Of a DNA stretch of 7,785 bases, positions 6,123-7,785 are shown piece by piece. Within the stretch, counting starts at the first letter, position 1, and each line of letters begins with the position of its first letter. The notes below the pieces were generated by a model. It was not told where the DNA came from, did no database searches, and saw nothing but the letters and a program-made list of their open reading frames with translations. The stretch is taken from positions 1-7,785 of the forward strand of contig DAOVGD010000192.1 of assembly GCA_030672555.1 (NCBI GenBank). The letters are read 5' to 3'. Source of the stretch: Desulfobacterales bacterium (GTDB lineage Bacteria; Desulfobacterota; Desulfobacteria; Desulfobacterales; C00003106). The position numbers and the translations under genes were made by a program.

Positions 6123-6844
6123 CTAGCCTGAGTCACCTTTCCCCCCAAGCCGGGGAAGAATCCTTCTTGCACTGGGAAGTTCAGAATCGCCCCTGTATTC
6201 ATCTATCATATTCCTTATTTTTCTTACGAACTCTTCACATCCAAGGACCAATGCACCCTTTACACCTACAAGTGGATTATCTCCCCCATCATGTATTGCG
6301 TCTTCAACAAATTCCCTACAACTCCTTTGCGCTTCTTTCGACTTCGCAGAAAAATATGCCAGCGTGGTCAGGGTGTAAACATATGGAGGCGGAGCCGCCC
6401 TCCCAATGTAATAGCAGTAGCTGCTCCATGGATAGTCCTCAGGACGCGGTACCATGGAAGCTCTAACCGGGTTTAGATGAATATAGCGGCTCAATGCCAA
6501 AAGATAATTATCTTTATCCACTATAATCGACTTGTACCTTCCCTGGAACAGATGCCCCATCTATCGTACTTGCCGTTAATGTAGACCGTATAACTTGTGT
6601 TGATGTTATGCATAATAGCCTGAATGTTGGCCAGGAGGGTCTCAATTAAAAGATGAAAGTGTTATAAGAACGTAAGCATGAAGGAGATAATCATATCGAT
6701 CTTGGGTCCTTTCTATAATTTCAAGAAATTTCTTCCGACCTTCATCAGAAAAAAAGATGTTTTCTCGCCCGCCCCTCTTTTATTTCCCCGACAGGTGATG
6801 TGATAAAGGGCATTGGGATAACTGATGCGCAATTGCCGTGCCAT
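6123..6844 (-). pseudogene. REP-associated-type (Y1/HUH) transposase, broken by three frame lesions
   Basis: The reading begins at ATG 6844 with MARQLRISYPNALYHITCRG, the classic N-terminus of Y1_Tnp/RAYT proteins. It then shifts frame near 6764-6778 to ENIFFSDEGRKKFLEII and on through LLHAYVLIT. It shifts again at 6659/6660, resuming at FHLLIETLLANIQAIMHNIN, and shifts once more in the G run at 6555-6558, resuming at GHLFQGRYKSIIVDKDNYLL and RYIHLNPVRA. The final segment is open to the stop at 6123. The second lesion looks like a loss of about 5 nt that removes the Asn and first His of the NHxH (HUH) motif, so the enzyme cannot be functional. After SARRILPR the sequence ends in a short, unfamiliar tail, so the C-terminal extension found in long relatives also seems lost. 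Confidence 0.85.
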
Positions 6845-6915
6845 AATCTGTTGTAATTATCACATGTTTCAGCAATTATAAATCTTTATTTTTAGGTTTG
6901 ACCCCTCTTGCCTTA

Positions 6916-6959
6916 CTAACGTCAAAAAAATGGCTACCTAACGTCAAAAAAATGGCTAC
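6916..6959. repeat. Perfect 22-bp tandem duplication
   Basis: Copies at 6916-6937 and 6938-6959 are identical and directly adjacent. Each starts CTAACGTC, has seven A and ends TGGCTAC. They lie about 70 bp outside the 5' end of the transposase remnant. Confidence 0.9.
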
Positions 6960-7017
6960 GCGGAAAAAATTCCGCTTCAATCTATACAGCCTTGCCCAAA
7001 CAGTTGATATCCTCCCT

Positions 7018-7035
7018 ATCCCTGATATCCCTGAT
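7018..7035. repeat. Tandem 9-bp repeat ATCCCTGAT x2
   Basis: Two exact adjacent copies lie in the non-coding stretch. They are short and probably came from slippage. Confidence 0.7.
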
Positions 7036-7179
7036 GGGGACCGGATTGAGCGGAAAAAAGAGGTAGTTTGGAATAATATTGTTTTGGAGTCAGACTACTG
7101 ATGTGGAGCATGCACTTTTAAATTATGGCAGATATTCCATAGCCTAAGTTTCTTAATCTTCCAGCAGAGAACACAGGGA

Positions 7180-7208
7180 CACATTCCCCTCTCCGAGGGG
7201 AGTTTGTG
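7180..7208. repeat. GC-rich hairpin without T-run
   Basis: TCCCCTC (7185-7191) pairs with GAGGGGA (7195-7201) around a 3-nt loop, and CACA (7180-7183) pairs with TGTG (7205-7208) outside it. There is no T-run on either side for a normal terminator. Confidence 0.55.
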
Positions 7209-7288
7209 GATGGACAATAGACAATGTTTGCTGTGCCGTTTTCACCCATTTAAAGGACTTTTAGTTTTTTCTTGAGCCCAGGTCACTA

Positions 7289-7383
7289 ATATCCCCGAGG
7301 TCGAACGACAGGAGGTAATGCGGCTTGCTGATTAGCATGCTGCCATGTTGATCTCGGGATATAGGTCATGGTCGGCATGACTT
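7289..7383 (+). other. Nested inverted repeats: candidate structured leader/small RNA or activator sites
   Basis: The outer stem is 7289-7302 with 7350-7362, 13 pairs with one bulged C and one G-T, core CCCGAGGTC/GATCTCGGG. Inside, 7320-7329 pairs with 7334-7343 (9 pairs, one T-T mismatch) around the tetraloop GATT. Directly after the outer stem, AGGTCATG (7363-7370) pairs with CATGACTT (7376-7383) around a 5-nt loop. A small GGCC/GGCC hairpin follows at 7424-7436. I do not recognise a known riboswitch class; I looked for the conserved GEMM-type strings and did not find them. It lies 155-250 bp upstream of the cytochrome start. Confidence 0.45.
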
Positions 7384-7488
7384 GTGCACGCTTATGCAAA
7401 ATGGAGAGTCGATGTGACTACAAGGCCACGATGGCCCTCAAGACGAAAACTTTGGGGGCGGGCAGTTGATTAAAGCGGATTCGTTCTC

Positions 7489-7503
7489 CGGAGCGTGAGT
7501 TGC
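7489..7503 (+). promoter_or_regulatory. Sigma-54-like -24/-12 promoter candidate for the cytochrome gene
   Basis: CGGAGCG-N4-TTGC has the invariant GG (7490-7491) and GC (7502-7503) exactly 10 bp apart and a full TTGC at the -12. The -24 element matches TGGCACG at 4 of 7. Transcription would begin near 7514, giving a leader of about 24 nt that includes the ribosome site. The GG lies in the palindrome CTCCGGAG (7486-7493). Confidence 0.4.
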
Positions 7504-7523
7504 ACGAAGGGTAGAGTGAGAAA

Positions 7524-7530
7524 GGGAGGA
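7524..7530 (+). promoter_or_regulatory. Strong RBS of the cytochrome gene
   Basis: GGGAGGA lies 7 nt before the ATG at 7538 and fixes the start. Confidence 0.75.
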
Positions 7531-7537
7531 CAGCGAG

Positions 7538-7785
7538 ATGAAAGAAAAGCTTCTGGTAGTCGTTTTTGCGGGTCTGTTCATCATCTTATTCCATGGAGGC
7601 TGCGCCCGGGAAGGATTTGTCAGAAAGAGTGCGGTCTGTCCCACCATTCCAGGGGCCAGTTATGTAGGGGATGAAACCTGCATGGATTGTCACGAAGAGG
7701 TGGTTGAAGGGTTTAAGAAAACCATTCACGGCCGGATCGCCGATTTTGAAGTGGTAGGCTTGAGTAAAGGATGCGAATCGTGCCA
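7538..7785 (+). CDS. Multiheme c-type cytochrome lipoprotein (N-terminal part, cut by window edge)
   Basis: The frame is open to the window end (82 codons). It starts MKEKLLVVVFAGLFIILFHGGC, a signal peptide with probable lipidated Cys22, although His at -3 makes the lipobox non-classical. The mature part has a covalent heme site CMDCH (48-52) and a second CESC (79-82) whose His would follow immediately; the last two bases, CA, agree. His64 in KKTIHGRI is a likely distal heme ligand. The YVGDETCMDCHEEVVEGF opening and the KGCESCH spacing resemble DmsE/MtrA-type multiheme cytochromes that pass electrons across the periplasm or outer membrane. The total heme number cannot be seen, so subfamily is tentative. 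It is the only plus-strand gene here and appears to have its own promoter. Confidence 0.88.
   Translation, partial: MKEKLLVVVFAGLFIILFHGGCAREGFVRKSAVCPTIPGASYVGDETCMDCHEEVVEGFKKTIHGRIADFEVVGLSKGCESC

Larger units (their letters stand above)
6845..7537. other. 693-bp region without a convincing gene, between the dead transposase and the cytochrome
   Basis: The part next to the transposase (6845-6910) is A/T-rich and includes GGGGTCAAACCT on the minus strand (6894-6905). I associate similar GGGGTCA-type motifs with flanks of such transposases (memory, unverified). Then come a 22-bp tandem duplication (6916-6959), a short hairpin GCGGAA/TTCCGC (6960-6975), a 9-bp tandem repeat (7018-7035), a GC-rich hairpin (7180-7208), a cluster of inverted repeats (7289-7436) and a sigma-54-like site (7489-7503). 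A 67-codon plus-strand frame (6898-7101) starts with TTG inside the repeats and has no recognisable similarity or ribosome site, so I do not call it. Confidence 0.6.

Noticed and set aside
6898..7101. 67-codon plus-strand frame with basic N-terminus
   Set aside because: It begins with TTG inside the A-rich tandem repeats, has no Shine-Dalgarno, and its residues partly reflect the repeats (IPDIPD from the 9-bp duplication). It has no recognisable family, though a gene fossil is not excluded.
7401..7469. 22-codon plus-strand frame starting MESRCDYKATMALK
   Set aside because: It looks somewhat gene-like but has no ribosome site and overlaps the GGCC hairpin. It is too short to support.
7340..7470. 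Possible c-di-GMP/cGAMP (GEMM) riboswitch before the cytochrome
   Set aside because: Such riboswitches precede cytochromes in related bacteria, but the conserved GACGCAAAGCC-type core, tetraloop-receptor arrangement and 3' GGGUUGCC-type strand are not present.
7438..7647. Minus-strand 69-codon frame
   Set aside because: It is antisense to the cytochrome start and its strong ribosome site, with no supporting features.

Overview
The window looks like a piece of chromosome from a diderm (Gram-negative) bacterium, probably an anaerobic respirer of the Desulfobacterota or Nitrospirota type. This placement is an inference. It rests on several lipoproteins with a signal peptide and lipobox Cys, a chromosomal parA-parB-ftsY cluster, a multiheme cytochrome c lipoprotein, a C39-like/DUF6627-type pair and moderate GC. 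No rRNA, tRNA, CRISPR array or parS-like palindrome was seen.

Left part (1-3689, all minus strand). The order of transcription is a small signal-peptide/one-TM protein resembling the PA2779 (DUF6627) family, a lipoprotein with a C39-like cysteine peptidase domain resembling the PA2778 family, a TPR lipoprotein, parA (soj), parB (spo0J) and the 5' end of ftsY. Gaps are 13, 14, 64, -8 and 39 bp, so these could be one transcript or two. A TTGACA promoter overlapped by two palindromes precedes the first gene. The most interesting biology here is the peptidase/DUF6627/TPR cassette. The DUF6627-like protein has a Gly-Gly just before its C-terminal membrane helix, and Gly-Gly is where C39 peptidases cut in bacteriocin leaders. 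That suggests an enzyme/substrate pair in the periplasm.

Middle part (3831-6048, minus strand). An M16 zinc peptidase with intact catalytic residues is followed by a MerR-type regulator and a small lipoprotein of unknown function. The regulator and lipoprotein genes are 9-15 bp apart.

Right part (6123-7785). A REP-associated-type (Y1/HUH) transposase gene is broken by three frame lesions, one of which removes the first His of the HUH motif. Next come about 690 bp without a convincing gene. They hold a perfect 22-bp tandem duplication, a 9-bp tandem repeat and a run of strong inverted repeats, including a 13-bp stem enclosing a 9-bp hairpin. A sigma-54-like promoter candidate then leads into the only plus-strand gene, the 5' part of a multiheme cytochrome c lipoprotein cut by the window edge. 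The inverted repeats may be activator sites or a structured leader or small RNA for that gene.
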